Assembly: GCA_020524525.2 (NCBI GenBank)
Contig: CP129018.1
Span: forward strand, 372,001 to 436,000
Direction of reading: 5' to 3'
Length of the DNA: 64,000 nt
Source: Bacillus tianshenii
GTDB lineage: Bacteria > Bacillota > Bacilli > Bacillales > Bacillaceae_N
Made by a program: the position numbers and the translations under genes. Positions 52,105 through 60,557 of the stretch are shown here, piece after piece. Within the stretch, counting starts at the first letter, position 1; each line of letters starts with the position of its first letter. A model generated the notes under the pieces. The model worked only from the letters and a program-made list of their open reading frames with translations, did no database searches and had not been told where the DNA came from.

Positions 52105-53133
52105 ATGCATTCTTTACAGTTGGACAATCGATATTTGAAGCAAATTTTCGAATATATTCAGGACGGTATTATCGTTATGGATCAGTCTCGAGAAATTAAA
52201 CTAATGAACCCTTCTGCAATGCGTTTGACTGGATGGAATGTTGGAGATTTTGTGCCCTATTGTACATTTTGTGAAAACAGGAGCCTTAAAAAAGGTGAAA
52301 ATAAATGTTATTTAATCGCAAGAGAAGAGGTGCCATACTTCTTATCAAAAATGCCAACATATCATGGGAAGCAAATTGACGTTGAGATGAGCACTGCTTT
52401 AATCTACTCTGACCAAGATAAGGAGCAAAAGGAATACTTACTTGTGCTGCGTGATCAAACCTTGCGTCAAAAAGAAGAGGAAGCACGCATCTCAAAGCTT
52501 ATGATTCAAAAGCTGATTCAAGCTCAAGAGCGGGAACATAAGCGGTTAGCACAAGAGCTTCATGATGGGGTAAGTCAATCACTTTATACAATTTCAGTTG
52601 CTTTAGAAGCAATTGATTCCTTTGTGCAGAACGAGAAATTAAGTCAGTATTTAGAAGAAGTCCGTCTTGAACTAGAAAACGTGATTTCAGATGTTAAATC
52701 ATATTCTCATCATCTTCGCCCAAAGGTATTGGACAGTCTTGGCTTGATTCCAGCAGTGGAGAGTCTTATTACATCGATTAAGCGAAATGCCCCGCAATTA
52801 GAGATTCGCTTTGAGGCAATGGTAGAGGAGCGGCTGCATTCGACGGTTGAAATTAACTTATATCGCTTTGTCCAAGAAGCACTGCACAACATTGTGAAAT
52901 ATGCTGAAGCTTCGAACGTGCTCATTGAAATACGGAAAGAGGCCAATCAAATTACGATAAAAGTTGTGGATGATGGAAAAGGATTTGAGCGTGAAGCGGT
53001 AAAGGATGGACTTGGATTGAAGCATATGGCAGAGAGGATTGAGCAGCTAGGTGGGACCTTTACTCTGCGAACAGCTGTAGGCAAAGGAACGATTTTAATT
53101 GGACAAATTCCTTTTAAGGAGAGGGGTTTGTAG
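52105..53133 (+). CDS. PAS-domain sensor histidine kinase, NarL/DegS type (HisKA_3)
   Basis: A 342-aa cytoplasmic kinase without membrane spans. Residues 1-125 are a PAS domain holding Cys53, Cys56 and Cys68 (a C-x2-C-x11-C pattern). A coiled coil then leads to the HisKA_3 phospho-His in RLAQELHDGVSQSL (about residue 153) and an HATPase domain (EALHNIVKYAEAS, DDGKGFE, GLGLKHMAERI). The Cys pattern resembles part of the oxygen-sensing [Fe-S] site of NreB but lacks a fourth Cys at the expected place. Redox, oxygen or sulfide sensing is inferred from position. Confidence 0.88.
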   Translation: MHSLQLDNRYLKQIFEYIQDGIIVMDQSREIKLMNPSAMRLTGWNVGDFVPYCTFCENRSLKKGENKCYLIAREEVPYFLSKMPTYHGKQIDVEMSTALIYSDQDKEQKEYLLVLRDQTLRQKEEEARISKLMIQKLIQAQEREHKRLAQELHDGVSQSLYTISVALEAIDSFVQNEKLSQYLEEVRLELENVISDVKSYSHHLRPKVLDSLGLIPAVESLITSIKRNAPQLEIRFEAMVEERLHSTVEINLYRFVQEALHNIVKYAEASNVLIEIRKEANQITIKVVDDGKGFEREAVKDGLGLKHMAERIEQLGGTFTLRTAVGKGTILIGQIPFKERGL

Positions 53134-53134
53134 A

Positions 53135-53773
53135 ATGAAAGTAATGATTGTTGATGACCATGCACTTATCAGAAAAGGCATCATCTTACTACTTGAAAAC
53201 TATCCAGAAGTTGAGGTTGTCTACGATACAGGGGATGGGAACGAAGCGATTGTAATGACTGGAAAGCTTGAGCCTGATATTGTCCTATTAGACCTCTCAA
53301 TGCCAGGTGGGCTGGATGGGTTTGTTACGGCCCAAGAGATTCGCAAGCAAAGGCCAGAAACGAAAATTATTCTCTTAACGATGCATGATGAAGAAGTGTA
53401 TATTCAGAAGGCTGTGCAAATTGAAGCTGATGGTTACATCTTAAAAAGGGGCCAAGGAAGCGAATTGTATGATGCTCTTCGTTCAGTGTATAACGGGAAG
53501 CGCTACTATCGTGTTGGCTTTTCAGAAGAACAGCTGGACAAGATGTTTCGGCATAAAGAAAGTCCTCCTTCCATTCTTACATTACGTGAGCAGGAAATCG
53601 TTCGTCTTACCGTATTAGGCTATACAAATAAGCAAATATCAGAAAAGCTGCTAATCAGCCCGAAAACAGTGGAAAACCATAAGGCAAATATTATGCAGAA
53701 GCTGCAAATGAAAAACAAGCATGAGCTTATTCAGTATGGACTTCAAAATGACTATGTTGAATTGAAAAAATAA
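53135..53773 (+). CDS. LuxR/NarL family response regulator
   Basis: A 212-aa response regulator paired with the kinase just upstream. The receiver has the acidic pair in IVDDHALIRKG, phospho-acceptor Asp in VLLDLSMPGG, Thr in LLTMHDE and Lys in ILKRG; the C-terminal LuxR HTH is LTLREQEIVRLTVLGYTNKQIS. ATG 53135 follows GGAGAGGGG; ATG 53099 lies in the kinase gene. Palindromes before the sulfide and cyd operons are candidate targets. Confidence 0.93.
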   Translation: MKVMIVDDHALIRKGIILLLENYPEVEVVYDTGDGNEAIVMTGKLEPDIVLLDLSMPGGLDGFVTAQEIRKQRPETKIILLTMHDEEVYIQKAVQIEADGYILKRGQGSELYDALRSVYNGKRYYRVGFSEEQLDKMFRHKESPPSILTLREQEIVRLTVLGYTNKQISEKLLISPKTVENHKANIMQKLQMKNKHELIQYGLQNDYVELKK

Positions 53774-53780
53774 GTGACGA

Positions 53781-53810
53781 AACCACTCCTACAATCGAGA
53801 GTGGTTTTTT
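53781..53810 (+). terminator. Terminator of the two-component genes
   Basis: AACCACTC (53781-53788) pairs with GAGTGGTT (53799-53806), followed by T residues. Confidence 0.85.
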
Positions 53811-53860
53811 ACTGTTTTTATAGTGAAAAGTTCAAATATTGTTCACCAATCAAGCCGTGG

Positions 53861-53880
53861 ATAGGGGGATGCACCTATAG
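53861..53880 (+). promoter_or_regulatory. GC-rich operator-like motif upstream of the cyd genes
   Basis: ATAGGGGGATGCACCTATAG contains ATAGG...CCTAT as an inverted repeat and resembles the ATAGGGG...CCCCTAT palindrome before the SQR gene. TATACA/TATAAA-like -10 candidates follow at about 53897-53916. A shared regulator is possible. Confidence 0.4.
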
Positions 53881-53941
53881 GTTCTGTAAGCATTTATACA
53901 TACACTTAATATATAAAGATAATAAAAGAGGTGAAAAAATC

Positions 53942-54019
53942 ATGGATAAATGGTTTTACTTTCTTTCGAGTACAACAGCTTTTATTAGTTTGATCGTCAT
54001 GCTTGGTTTAGCCGTATAG
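53942..54019 (+). CDS. 25-aa single-pass membrane peptide upstream of cydA
   Basis: A tiny ORF, ATG 53942 to TAG 54017-54019, with GAGGTG eight bases upstream. The product begins MDKWFYFLSS and continues as one hydrophobic helix ending MLGLAV. It lies 12 bases before the cydA start, and the cydA RBS follows its stop directly. Cytochrome bd operons often encode small subunits (CydX, CydS); this may be a second accessory peptide. It is not similar to the CydS-like ORF after cydB. Confidence 0.55.
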   Translation: MDKWFYFLSSTTAFISLIVMLGLAV

Positions 54020-54031
54020 GAGGGAGAAGGG

Positions 54032-55331
54032 ATGTTTGAATATGATGCAACACTGTATAGCAGAATACTAACAGAAATGACGTTAGCTTTTCATATTCTA
54101 TTCGCGACGATTGGTGTGGGTGTACCGTTGATGATTGCACTAGCGCAATGGATCGGTATCAAAAAAGATGACCCACATTATATTCTTCTCGCTCGCCGTT
54201 GGGCTAGAGGTTTTACGATAACTGTCGCTGTAGGGGTAGTAACTGGAACGGCAATTGGCTTGCAGTTAAGCTTATTGTGGCCCAAGCTTTATGGAGATGG
54301 CTGGACAATTAATCAGCTTACCATTATTTATGGAAACATTCGCGTTCTTCTTTGAAGCTATTTTTCTTGGTATCTATCTTTATACATGGGATCGGTTTAA
54401 GAGTCAGTTTAAGCATTTTTTGTTGCTTATACCAGTCGTAATTGGTTCTACGATGTCAGCGTTTTTTATAACGACGGTTAATGCTTTTATGAATACACCA
54501 CAGGGTTTTGAATTAAAGGATGGAGTTGTGGTGAACATTGAACCGCTTGCTGCGATGTTCAACCCTGCGACACCTACGAAAACCGCTCATGTTCTTGCTT
54601 CAGCTTATATGACATCAGCGTTTGTCTTAGCCGCAATTGCAGCTTGGCACCTGTTTCGTGGTAATAACCATTCGTATCATCGAAAAGCTCTGCATATCAC
54701 GATGGTCTCTGCAATGGTTTTTTCTGTCGCGACCGCTGTTATTGGTGATTTCTCTGGAAAGTTTCTTGCAGAGTATCAACCTGAAAAGCTCGCCGCTGCG
54801 GAATGGCATTTCGAAACAGGTAATCAAGCTCCACTTGTGTTATATGGAACATTAAATGAAAACAAAGAGGTGGAAAATGGCCTCCACATTCCATATGCAT
54901 TAAGTATTCTTGCTCATAATGATCCTTCCTCTGAAGTGATTGGGTTGAATGAGTTCCCAGAGGATGAGCGTCCGCCTTTGTATGTTCATTACTTATTTGA
55001 TGCGATGGTAACGATCGGTATATTGCTTACGGTACTTTCGTTTGCCTATGTAGTATTCAAGCGATGGTTCCCGCAGTATGTCTATCGAAAGTGGTTTCAG
55101 TTTCTTATCATTCTATCAGGTCCTGCAGCACTATTAGCTATTGAATTTGGTTGGATATTTGCTGAGGTTGGGCGTCAGCCATGGATCTTACGCGGCTATA
55201 TGAAAACTGTTCAAGGTGCTACAGCAGCAGGGAATGTGGATGTATTAATTGTTGTATTTCTCCTTCTGTATATCTCCTTAGCAGTTGGTTGTGTGAAGGT
55301 ATTAAAGAAAATCTGGTTGAAAGAGAGTTAG
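54032..55331 (+). pseudogene. cydA: Cytochrome bd oxidase subunit I with an internal frameshift
   Basis: Two overlapping reading frames together encode subunit I. The first (54032-54355) has the N-terminus with heme-ligand His in LAFHILFATIGVGVPL and runs to LQLSLLWPK. The second, entered at about 54285-54291, resumes with FMEMAGQLISLPLFMETFAFFFEAIFLG, the expected continuation, and runs to the normal C-terminus at 55331, including the Q-loop region and NTPQGFEL. One surplus base at about 54284-54290 explains it. Everything else is intact and cydB and cydS follow, so sequencing error or a very recent mutation is likely. Confidence 0.88.
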
Positions 55332-55360
55332 CAGAACGGAGATAGAGGGGGTGAGTGGTG

Positions 55361-56374
55361 ATGTCTTATGAATTAGTTGGGATTACAGTACTTTGGATTT
55401 TCTTATTTGGCTATGTCATTGTCGCTTCTGTTGACTTTGGAGCAGGTTTCTTTAGCTTATACAGTCACTGGACAGGGCAAAAGCATGTGTTGCATAAGCT
55501 GATTCAGCGGTATTTATCTCCTGTTTGGGAAGTGACAAATGTTTTTTTAGTATTCTTTTTCGTCGGGGTCGTCGGCTTCTTTCCGAAAACCGCTTATTAC
55601 TATGGAACAGCGCTCCTGATTCCGGGCAGTATTTCAATTATTTTGCTTGCCATTCGCGGTTCATATTATGCGTTTAACACATATGGAAGCAAAGAGAATA
55701 CATTGTTTACGGTTTTGTATGGGATAACAGGTGTGTTAATTCCAGCTTCTCTTACGACGGTATTGACGATTTCAGAAGGGGGCTTTATTGAAGAAAAAGA
55801 CAGTGGCATTCAATTGTTAACAGCAAAGCTCTTGACAAGTCCCTTTTCGTGGAGTGTTGTGCTGTTGGCGATTGTAAGTGTGTTGTTTATCTCAGCGAGC
55901 TTTCTTCTCTATTATGCTGACAAAGCTGGTGATCACAAGGCAGTGAAGCTGTTAAGAAGATATGCATTAGGCTGGAGCTTTCCATCGATTTTATCTGCTG
56001 TAGTTGTGTTTTACACGTTACGTGAACATAATCCGAGTCATTTCAATAACATGCTTTCGGATGTATGGATGTTTGCGCTGTCGCTGTTATTTTTCCTTGG
56101 GGCAGTGAGGCTTATATATAAGGGAAGGGCTTATGGTACCGCTTTTCTGTTTGTCGTTTTCCAATATGGATTAGCCTTTTTTGCGTATGGTATTTCTCAT
56201 TATCCGTATCTCCTGTATCCAAGCTTAACCATTTACGATGGCTTTACGAATGAAACAATGGCTTTGGCGTTGGTGGTGGCATTTATTGCAGGGCTTTTCT
56301 TGTTGCTTCCATCACTTTATCTTTTATTAAAACTGTTCCTATTCAATACGCAATACATTAAAGGGAATAAGTGA
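55361..56374 (+). CDS. cydB: Cytochrome bd oxidase subunit II
   Basis: A 337-aa membrane protein of the CydB family with about nine spans. The N-terminal segment LFGYVIVASVDFGAGFFSLY is the family signature, followed by SPVWEVTNVFLVFFFVG. It forms the scaffold of the bd quinol oxidase with subunit I. ATG 55361 is chosen; GTG 55355 and 55358 are alternatives. The reading frame is intact, in contrast to cydA. Confidence 0.9.
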   Translation: MSYELVGITVLWIFLFGYVIVASVDFGAGFFSLYSHWTGQKHVLHKLIQRYLSPVWEVTNVFLVFFFVGVVGFFPKTAYYYGTALLIPGSISIILLAIRGSYYAFNTYGSKENTLFTVLYGITGVLIPASLTTVLTISEGGFIEEKDSGIQLLTAKLLTSPFSWSVVLLAIVSVLFISASFLLYYADKAGDHKAVKLLRRYALGWSFPSILSAVVVFYTLREHNPSHFNNMLSDVWMFALSLLFFLGAVRLIYKGRAYGTAFLFVVFQYGLAFFAYGISHYPYLLYPSLTIYDGFTNETMALALVVAFIAGLFLLLPSLYLLLKLFLFNTQYIKGNK

Positions 56375-56384
56375 GGTGAAGAAG

Positions 56385-56480
56385 ATGCAGCACTTTTTGA
56401 TTTTTTATGCACCAGTCATTGTGATTATTATAGGAGTGGCAGGTTTATTCATATGGGGTGCGAGAAGTAAAGGAATTTAA
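56385..56480 (+). CDS. cydS: Cytochrome bd small subunit, CydS-like, 31 aa
   Basis: A tiny ORF ten bases after cydB with GAGGTGAAG upstream of ATG 56385. The product begins MQHFLIFYAPVIVIIIG, one membrane helix, and ends in the basic tail ARSKGI. It resembles the Geobacillus CydS peptide (start MQTFLIMYAP), which packs against subunit I near heme b558. Length, position and sequence agree. Confidence 0.85.
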   Translation: MQHFLIFYAPVIVIIIGVAGLFIWGARSKGI

Positions 56481-56530
56481 TAGTTAAAATCCCAACACAG
56501 GAGTGTTAAAATAAGCATCAACATCTGTAT

Positions 56531-56570
56531 AAAAGCAGCCAAGAACCGTTTTGGACGTTTGGTTGCTTTT
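56531..56570 (+). terminator. Terminator of the cyd operon
   Basis: AAAAGCAGCCAA pairs with TTGGTTGCTTTT with one G-U pair, around AGAACCGTTTTGGACG, with T residues at the 3' end of the stem. Confidence 0.75.
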
Positions 56571-56599
56571 CGTGCTTATTGAAGAAGGGATTAAATGCA

Positions 56600-57706
56600 A
56601 TGAATGGTTTGTTGTTTATTCTAATGAGCAGTGTTGGCGGCCTGTTACTTTCTTTAACAGGGCTGTCGATTGGCTGGCTGATCGGTACGCTGGTGACGGC
56701 GGCATTTCTTTCGTTTAAGCCGTTACCTTTTCTTAAATTTACGCATGGGTCTAGAGGAATTTCCTCCTATTGGCTGCGAGCCGGGCAATGCATAGTTGGG
56801 ATTGAGTTAGGAAAGAAAATGAACTTATCGGTTCTTCATACATTTCAAGCAAACTGGTTAATGATTTCAATGATGTTAGTATTATCACTGGCTTTTTCAT
56901 TGCTGGCAGGTTTTGTTCTGTGGAAATTCAGTAAGATTGAAATGATGACAAGCTTCTTCAGTACAGCACCTGGCGGGTTAACGGCCATTCCAAGTATTGC
57001 GGAGGAAGTAGGAGCGAATACAGCGGTCGTCAGCATTGTGCAGACGATGCGTGTTTTTCTTGTCGTGTTGACTATTCCGCTTGCGGTGTCTCTGATGAGC
57101 TCTACTGAAAGTCGTGAGGCGGTTCTTATTTCTGGCTCAGCAGAAGGCTTTGGGTTTGGTTCGTTCATGGGGACGCTCATTTTTATTATTGTAGGATGTA
57201 TTGGTTATTTTGTAGGAAAATATTTAAGATTTCCTGCACCATGGCTTGTTGGGAGCATGGTTACGGTAGCGGTGTTTCAAGGTGTCACAGCTTCAATTAT
57301 TGGTTATGAACCCCGTGCTTGGTGGCCGGGTGAATTTATTATTATCGCGCAGGTGTTGATTGGGGCATGTATTGGCTCGAGACTTCATCGAGATATGTTT
57401 CGAGGGCTTGGAAAAGCGATGATGGTCGCTCTATTCAATATCATCGGGTTAATTGTTGCGATGCTTCTTAGTGCGGCATTGTTTGCAGAAATGACAGGGA
57501 TGTCTTACATAACCGTTGCCCTTGCAATGGCGCCCGGAGGCATTGCGGAAATGGCAACGACAGCTGTTGTTCTACAAGCGGATTCAACCTTTGTAGTAGC
57601 AGTTCAAGTGCTGCGGGTTATTGCGGTTTTGATTGTATTGCCGATTTTCTTTCGGGTTTTGGCTCGGAAAAGTAGTACACGCAACAAAGAGCATCAGTTC
57701 AAATAA
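56600..57706 (+). CDS. AbrB family membrane protein (TIGR03082 duplication)
   Basis: A 368-aa membrane protein with two homologous halves and about ten spans. Repeated motifs are GLSIGWLIGTLV and FSTAPGGLTAIPSIAEEVGAN in the first half, and FPAPWLVGSM and ALAMAPGGIAEMATTAVVL in the second. The family is sometimes labelled ammonia monooxygenase-like, which is misleading; it is an uncharacterised transporter-like family and not the AbrB DNA-binding regulator. ATG 56600 follows GAAGGGA. Confidence 0.82.
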   Translation: MNGLLFILMSSVGGLLLSLTGLSIGWLIGTLVTAAFLSFKPLPFLKFTHGSRGISSYWLRAGQCIVGIELGKKMNLSVLHTFQANWLMISMMLVLSLAFSLLAGFVLWKFSKIEMMTSFFSTAPGGLTAIPSIAEEVGANTAVVSIVQTMRVFLVVLTIPLAVSLMSSTESREAVLISGSAEGFGFGSFMGTLIFIIVGCIGYFVGKYLRFPAPWLVGSMVTVAVFQGVTASIIGYEPRAWWPGEFIIIAQVLIGACIGSRLHRDMFRGLGKAMMVALFNIIGLIVAMLLSAALFAEMTGMSYITVALAMAPGGIAEMATTAVVLQADSTFVVAVQVLRVIAVLIVLPIFFRVLARKSSTRNKEHQFK

Positions 57707-57717
57707 CTGATGCTCTT
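57687..57717. terminator. Bidirectional terminator between convergent genes
   Basis: A perfect 13-bp stem, AAGAGCATCAGTT with AACTGATGCTCTT. It overlaps the stop of the AbrB-family gene and borders the stop of the antiporter gene. Confidence 0.88.
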
Positions 57718-59209
57718 ATATTTGTTCTGGTTTATATATTTTTCGTCGTCTTAAAAAGCGCTTCAAATCTTCCTTGTTGTGCTTGCTTGTTAAGATGTAG
57801 AGGATGTCGCCGGCTTTGATTTTCGAGCAGCCTTGTGGTGGGATTAATTCGTCCTCTCTTATAATCGCGTTGACTACTGCGTTGTCAGGAAAGTTAATTT
57901 CTTTAAGGTTATTGCCAGTAAGCTCGGATTCGTTTGTTACATAAAACTCAATAATCTCGGCATTTGCTTTTCCGATTGAGACAAGCTCTAATGAATGGGG
58001 TGTAGAGATTGGTTCACGACCCTCTAAGCCGAGCTTCCTGATGATAAAAGGAATCGAAGCGCCTTGAATCAAGGCAGACGTAAGAACAACGAAAAAGACA
58101 ACATTAAAGAACAGCTGACTATGTTCAAGGTCTGCAATCATTGGAAATGTAGCTAATACAATCGGTACTGCCCCGCGCAGGCCTGCCCATGAGAGAAAGA
58201 TTTTTTCTCTTATTTCATATTTGAAAAACATCGTCGTTAGAAAAACAGCAACAGGGCGTGCGACAAACATAAGAATGCATGCTAAAAATACCCCTTTTAG
58301 CATAATGCTTAGTTGAAATAATTCCGACGGGAAGACGAGCAGGCCGAGAATAGCGAACATCAGAATTTGCATCATCCAAGCAAAGCCTTCATTAAACCGA
58401 AAGATACTGCGGCGATAGGTTAAGTCACAGTTTCCGATAAAGAGAGCTGAAATATAAACGGCAAGCAGGCCGCTGGCATTGATCATCGAAGTTGCACTAT
58501 AGGTGAGGATCGCAAATGCTAACGTGAAGACGGGATAGAGTCCGCTTGAATCAAGGTTAACTTGATTAATGGCGTAGGAGGCAGCCTTTCCAAATACCAA
58601 ACCAGCCAATATGCCAATCCCAATTTGCCAAAAGAAAATTCCAAGCATCAGAAATGAACTAGTTGTTTCGGCAATAATTAATTGAATAAACGTAATGGTC
58701 AAGAACATTGCCATCGGGTCATTTGTTCCTGATTCCACTTCTAAAGTTGCTGAAAGCTTTGACCGTAGATTATGTCCTTTCAAAACGGAAAATACGGCTG
58801 CCGCATCTGTCGAGCCGATAATGCAGCCAAATAGAAAGGCTTCATACCATGAGACGTCAAAAATTAATTTGCTCGCTATCCCGACAATACTAGTTGTCAG
58901 TAATACACCTAGTGTTGCCAGTGAAAAGGAAGGACGAACAACAGGCTTGACCGTACTCCAGTCGGTCTGCAGTCCACCTTCAAAAATAATAATAATCAGC
59001 GCAAAAATCCCGACTGTTTGGGCCAAATTAGCATTTTTAAAATCAATAATTCCTAATCCATCACTTCCCATTACCATTCCAATTCCGATAAAGAGTACAA
59101 GGGAAGGAACGCCAAGACGGGTCGAAAATTTTGTTGTTAAAACGCCTAGAATAAGCAGTGTCGCGAATAATAGGATGAAATAGTTAATGTTCTCTAGTTG
59201 ATTTTCCAC
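57716..59209 (-). CDS. CPA1 cation/proton antiporter with RCK_C domain (NhaP2-like)
   Basis: A 497-aa monovalent cation:proton antiporter. The membrane part has about 13 spans with IIGSTDAAAVFSVL and the conserved acidic pair ESGTNDPMA of CPA antiporters. Residues from about 415 form an RCK/TrkA-C domain (EFYVTNESELTGNNLKEINFP, IKAGDILYILTSK) that usually binds nucleotide or ions. NhaP2-type proteins export potassium or sodium under alkaline or hypo-osmotic stress. GTG 59209 follows AGGAGG. Confidence 0.9.
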   Translation of the reverse strand: MENQLENINYFILLFATLLILGVLTTKFSTRLGVPSLVLFIGIGMVMGSDGLGIIDFKNANLAQTVGIFALIIIIFEGGLQTDWSTVKPVVRPSFSLATLGVLLTTSIVGIASKLIFDVSWYEAFLFGCIIGSTDAAAVFSVLKGHNLRSKLSATLEVESGTNDPMAMFLTITFIQLIIAETTSSFLMLGIFFWQIGIGILAGLVFGKAASYAINQVNLDSSGLYPVFTLAFAILTYSATSMINASGLLAVYISALFIGNCDLTYRRSIFRFNEGFAWMMQILMFAILGLLVFPSELFQLSIMLKGVFLACILMFVARPVAVFLTTMFFKYEIREKIFLSWAGLRGAVPIVLATFPMIADLEHSQLFFNVVFFVVLTSALIQGASIPFIIRKLGLEGREPISTPHSLELVSIGKANAEIIEFYVTNESELTGNNLKEINFPDNAVVNAIIREDELIPPQGCSKIKAGDILYILTSKHNKEDLKRFLRRRKIYKPEQI

Positions 59210-59418
59210 AATGTCCTCCTGTGTAAATATTTCCTATTTATACAATCTACCCGTTCAAACAACAACAAAACTCGGTAGAACGTTGTCTACCAGTTAATGG
59301 TTTGAATTTTTTGTCATGAGAATTCACATCATCTGTAGGAATTTTTTTGTCGAATAATCTGCACTTTAATCACACAAGTTAAGAGATAGAATGGTATTCA
59401 GGAAAGGAGGCACATGTG

Positions 59419-60522
59419 GTGAAAGTCGCGATTATGGGAGCGGGTGTTGCAGGGCTGACCTGTGCACTTATGTTAGAAAAGCATGGTGTGACTGCCGATG
59501 TGTTTGAGAAGCGCGGAGAAGTTGGGGATCGTTTTATTATTGCTGAAGCGATGTATACGATGCTGAACCACCCGTTTGATTCTGTCCGAATGTTTACTGA
59601 GCAGTTTGGCATCTATATTAAACCAACGAGCAATATCCGCAAAAATTTCGTTCACACACCAAATAAATCTACCTATGTAGAAGGGCATTTAGGATTTACG
59701 AATATGCGCGGAAAGCATGAAGAATCATTAGAAAGACAATTAGCCAATCAGTTTAATGGCAAGATTCATTTTCATTCTGATGCTTCGTATGAGGAATTGC
59801 TACATAACTATACTCATGTTGTGTTAGCGACAGGCGATGCTCGTGATACAAGCAACATTCAGCCATTTGATAAGTCACTTGCGGCATCCTTTAAAGGAGC
59901 AATTGTAAAGGGACGTTTTCATCCGACAGAGGTGCATACGTGGTTTAATCATGATTTTGCACCAAAGGGAATGGGCTATTTAATCCCGCATACGAATACA
60001 GAGGCAAGCTTAGTGCTCGTTTATCCAGAATATACGGAGAACGAGAAGTATGTGAAAGAGGAGTTATGGAAAAGGTTTCTCGATACAGCAGAGAAGAATA
60101 TACACCAGTCATTAGAGGTTGTGAGTGAATATGAGTTGTCCAATTATGTAATTGGAGAAGCTCGCTACCCACGGATTGGGAATACTCTGTTCGTCGGAAA
60201 TTGCTATGGCGTCATTAATCCTTTTCTAGGGTTTGGTCAATTTATATCGATGCTGACAGGTGTGTATGCAGCTCTTGATATTTGTGGAGTCGAGCAATAT
60301 GAGAAATTGTTAAAACCGGTTAAGAAAGATTATCGTGACTCGCTTGCATTAAGAAGAGCGCTGGAATATATGCAAAACCCACAGTATGACCTTATCGCAG
60401 AAATATTAAGCAAGGAGTTTGTCGGCAAGACGTTAGTAAGTCCAAAGTATTCTCTGTTAAAGGTGATAAGCAAAGCTATTCTGCTTGTGAATTGGCAGAA
60501 GGGACTTAATCAAGAACGCTAA
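59419..60522 (+). CDS. FAD-dependent oxidoreductase of unknown substrate
   Basis: A 367-aa flavoprotein. IMGAGVAGLTCALMLEKHG is the FAD-binding motif; VVLATGDARD and the C-terminal VGNCYGVINPFLGFGQFISML contribute the second FAD contact, as in geranylgeranyl-reductase and digeranylglycerophospholipid-reductase-like proteins. The usual Glu/Arg motif is followed by an atypical insertion. GTG 59419 is eight bases after AGGAGG; GTG 59416 is also in frame. It is monocistronic, and nothing nearby points to a substrate. Confidence 0.72.
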   Translation: MKVAIMGAGVAGLTCALMLEKHGVTADVFEKRGEVGDRFIIAEAMYTMLNHPFDSVRMFTEQFGIYIKPTSNIRKNFVHTPNKSTYVEGHLGFTNMRGKHEESLERQLANQFNGKIHFHSDASYEELLHNYTHVVLATGDARDTSNIQPFDKSLAASFKGAIVKGRFHPTEVHTWFNHDFAPKGMGYLIPHTNTEASLVLVYPEYTENEKYVKEELWKRFLDTAEKNIHQSLEVVSEYELSNYVIGEARYPRIGNTLFVGNCYGVINPFLGFGQFISMLTGVYAALDICGVEQYEKLLKPVKKDYRDSLALRRALEYMQNPQYDLIAEILSKEFVGKTLVSPKYSLLKVISKAILLVNWQKGLNQER

Positions 60523-60550
60523 AAAAAGCACCAGCTTTAAAAGCTGATGC
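60521..60550 (-). terminator. Terminator of the M20-yfcC operon
   Basis: On the minus strand GCATCAGCTT pairs with AAGCTGGTGC, followed by seven T residues (A residues at 60521-60527 on the plus strand). Confidence 0.82.
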
Positions 60551-60557
60551 CCATAAG

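Noticed and set aside
56600-57706. AbrB transition-state regulator or ammonia monooxygenase
   Set aside because: The protein is a polytopic membrane protein of the TIGR03082 family; both names come from misleading family labels.
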